A stretch of DNA of 6,230 nt. Source: an uncultured bacterium (GTDB lineage: Bacteria; Patescibacteriota; Dojkabacteria; CALFHW01). Of the stretch, positions 4,478 through 6,230 are shown piece by piece (the stretch's first letter is position 1; each line of letters opens with the position of its first letter). Both the position numbers and the translations under genes were made by a program. Under the pieces are notes generated by a model. It searched no databases. It worked only from the letters and a program-made list of their open reading frames with translations, and was not told where the DNA came from. Where the stretch lies: NCBI GenBank assembly GCA_937876695.1, contig CALFHW010000011.1, positions 1 through 6,230 on the forward strand, given 5' to 3'.

Positions 4478-6230
4478 ATGAAAAACATCAGAAACTTCTC
4501 TATCATCGCACATATCGATCATGGTAAGTCGACGCTGGCTGACCGCCTGCTGGAATTTACTGGGACTGTGAGTCAACGTGAATCCACTGACAGGATGATG
4601 GATACGCTGGAATTAGAGCAGGAGAAGGGTATCACTATCAAATTGCAGAGCGCGCGAATGGAATACAAAGGCCATATTCTCAACTTAATCGACACTCCAG
4701 GTCATGTAGACTTTTCATATGAGGTATCTAGATCGTTGGCTGCTTCAGAAGGTGCTCTACTTCTAGTCGATGCTACCCAGGGTATCCAGGCGCAGACTTT
4801 CACCACAGTGTACAAAGCGCTTGAACAAAACTTAGAGATTATCCCGGTGATCAATAAAATTGATCTACCTTCGGCTGAAGTTGAAAAGACAAAAAAAGAA
4901 ATTCGTGCAAATTTTGGGTTCAAAGATGAGGAGATCTTACTAGCATCGGGGAAAAGCGGTATAGGTATCGAAGAGATTTTGGATGCGATCATCGAAAGAG
5001 TGCCTGCCCCTAGTGGCAAAGATGTCGAAGTCTTGCAAGCATTGATTTTTGACTCTTTTTACCACGAGCATAAAGGTGTAGTGGCTATGGTGAAACTGGA
5101 AGCCGGTCAGATCGATACTGATTCAGAGATATACGTCATTAATTCTGATCTGACCATCAAACCTATTGAAATTGGTTATCTCAAACCTAAACTAGAGTCT
5201 TCACAGCAAATTCTTTCTGGTGAGGTCGGCTATATCGCAACTGGTCTTAAAGACATCAGATCAATTCATGTTGGGGATACCATCACCTTATCTAGTAGTA
5301 AAGATGCCACTGCACTTCCCGGTTACACCACTCCTAAGCCAATGGTTTATGCCAGTGTCTATCCCGTTGACGCAGATACATTCCAAGACTTTCAGGAAGC
5401 CATAGAAAAACTGGCGCTGAATGACGCAGCACTTTTCTTCCAGAAAGAAACCAGTCAGGCTCTGGGTTCTGGTTATAACTGTGGTTTTCTGGGGCTGCTA
5501 CATCTGGAAGTTACTCTAGAGAGGCTTGAACGCGAGTTTGATCTCGATCTAATTACTACTACACCTAGCGTAGAATATATTGTCTCACTTACCACCAAGG
5601 ATCTTTCCAAGCTTCCCGGCACCAATGTAGCCAATATTGACGACCAAGGGAGATTGCACGTGCGTAATGCCGCGGAATTCCCTGACCCGAGTCTAATTGA
5701 GTCTGTCGAGGAACCATGGTCAAAGCTGGAGATTGTCACTCCGGAGCAGTTTATAGGCGGCATAATGGAATTAATAGATAAGCACAGAGGGTTTTATAGC
5801 TCACTGGAGTACCTCAGCGAACAAATGATTGCAGGTACCAGGCATGTTTTATTGCGCTATCAGATCCCAACTGCAGAAATTATGACCGACTTTTTCGATA
5901 AGCTCAAGTCTATCAGCCAGGGCTATGCCTCAATGGATTACGAACCTCTAGCCTATCAAGCCAGCGAGATTGTCAAAGTAGCGGTGCTAGTAAACCTACA
6001 GCCAGTCGATGCTCTGAGCTTCTTGACGCATAAGACAGGAGCAGAGACTAGAGGCCGCAAAATGGTTGCCAAATTAGTTGATCTAATCCCTAAGCAGCAA
6101 TTCAAAATCGCGCTGCAGGCAGCAATCGGTGGCCACGTGATTGCCCGTGAGACTATCGAGGCCTTCAGCAAAGATTTCACTGCTAAGCTCTATGGCGGAG
6201 ACATTACACGTAAAAAGAAGCTCTTAGAAA
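4478..6230 (+). CDS. lepA: Elongation factor 4 (LepA), 3' end cut by window edge
   Basis: 584 uninterrupted codons from the ATG at 4478 run off the right edge. LepA is usually about 600 residues and Y-G-G-D-I-T-R-K-K-K-L-L-E is reached, so only some 15-20 residues are missing. It is a translational GTPase acting on the ribosome, linked to back-translocation and to 30S assembly or initiation. The GTPase domain has A11-H-I-D-H-G-K-S-T19 (P loop), G51-I-T-I-K (switch I), D72-T-P-G-H76 with the catalytic histidine, N126-K-I-D129, and S-G-K in place of the common S-A-K of the fifth motif. Then come the beta-barrel domain (A-L-I-F-D-S from about 188), the EF-G domain III-like part (M-V-Y-A-S-V-Y-P from about 288), the LepA hallmark C-G-F-L-G-L-L-H near 335-342, E-P-W near 412, and the LepA-specific C-terminal domain. 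There is no EF-G domain IV, which separates it from EF-G. The ATG start is exact to family length and follows a -10 element directly. Confidence 0.98.
   Translation, partial: MKNIRNFSIIAHIDHGKSTLADRLLEFTGTVSQRESTDRMMDTLELEQEKGITIKLQSARMEYKGHILNLIDTPGHVDFSYEVSRSLAASEGALLLVDATQGIQAQTFTTVYKALEQNLEIIPVINKIDLPSAEVEKTKKEIRANFGFKDEEILLASGKSGIGIEEILDAIIERVPAPSGKDVEVLQALIFDSFYHEHKGVVAMVKLEAGQIDTDSEIYVINSDLTIKPIEIGYLKPKLESSQQILSGEVGYIATGLKDIRSIHVGDTITLSSSKDATALPGYTTPKPMVYASVYPVDADTFQDFQEAIEKLALNDAALFFQKETSQALGSGYNCGFLGLLHLEVTLERLEREFDLDLITTTPSVEYIVSLTTKDLSKLPGTNVANIDDQGRLHVRNAAEFPDPSLIESVEEPWSKLEIVTPEQFIGGIMELIDKHRGFYSSLEYLSEQMIAGTRHVLLRYQIPTAEIMTDFFDKLKSISQGYASMDYEPLAYQASEIVKVAVLVNLQPVDALSFLTHKTGAETRGRKMVAKLVDLIPKQQFKIALQAAIGGHVIARETIEAFSKDFTAKLYGGDITRKKKLLE

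Noticed and set aside
4313..4576. Minus-strand open frame of 87 codons covering the lepA start and the lysozyme-like N-terminus.
   Set aside because: It overlaps two genes with clear family motifs and the divergent promoter; no motif of its own.
4702..6180. Several open frames inside lepA (4702-5019, 5473-5763 and 5956-6180 minus; 5220-5405 plus).
   Set aside because: Shadows of lepA, whose reading frame is unbroken and conserved throughout.

Overview
The window is a compact, mostly minus-strand stretch of a small bacterial genome. It carries about seven protein genes (two cut by the window edges) and one tRNA, with little intergenic space. The lineage is inferred, not proven. Two signs point to a Patescibacteria (CPR) type bacterium with a single-membrane, Gram-positive-like envelope. 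One is a secreted lysozyme-fold protein with the N-S-P-L-A / L-L-P-A-I-A-x-V-E / N-C-W-G-F-G pattern. The other is a membrane-anchored protein shaped like WxL-interacting proteins. The tRNA does not encode CCA. TGA is used as a stop, so UGA has not been recoded as in Gracilibacteria/Absconditabacteria. The class within Patescibacteria cannot be fixed from this window.

Region 1 (1-2358, minus strand) is a tightly packed operon. In transcription order it holds a D-2-hydroxyacid dehydrogenase, a ParB/sulfiredoxin-fold protein with a D-G-L-H-R motif, a ChbG/YdjC-type carbohydrate deacetylase, and the start of a DUF5701-like protein cut by the left edge. The genes overlap one another (about 14, 4 and 11 bases), so they are probably translationally coupled. 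I know of no described pathway with this set, and it is the most interesting part of the window.

Region 2 (2359-2563) holds a tRNA-Ser(GGA) with its own strong extended -10 promoter on the minus strand. A second extended -10-like sequence lies directly after the tRNA and could serve the operon.

Region 3 (2564-4443, minus strand) encodes two envelope proteins: a DUF916/WxL-interacting-protein-like protein with a signal peptide, C-terminal membrane anchor and basic tail, and upstream of it a secreted or membrane-anchored lysozyme/glucosaminidase-like protein with six cysteines.

Region 4 (4478-6230, plus strand) is lepA (elongation factor 4), nearly complete and missing only its last few codons. 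It is divergent from the lysozyme-like gene across only 34 bases. The -10-like elements there sit so close to both start codons that leaderless transcripts are likely. I saw no insertion sequence, CRISPR array, phage gene or rRNA.
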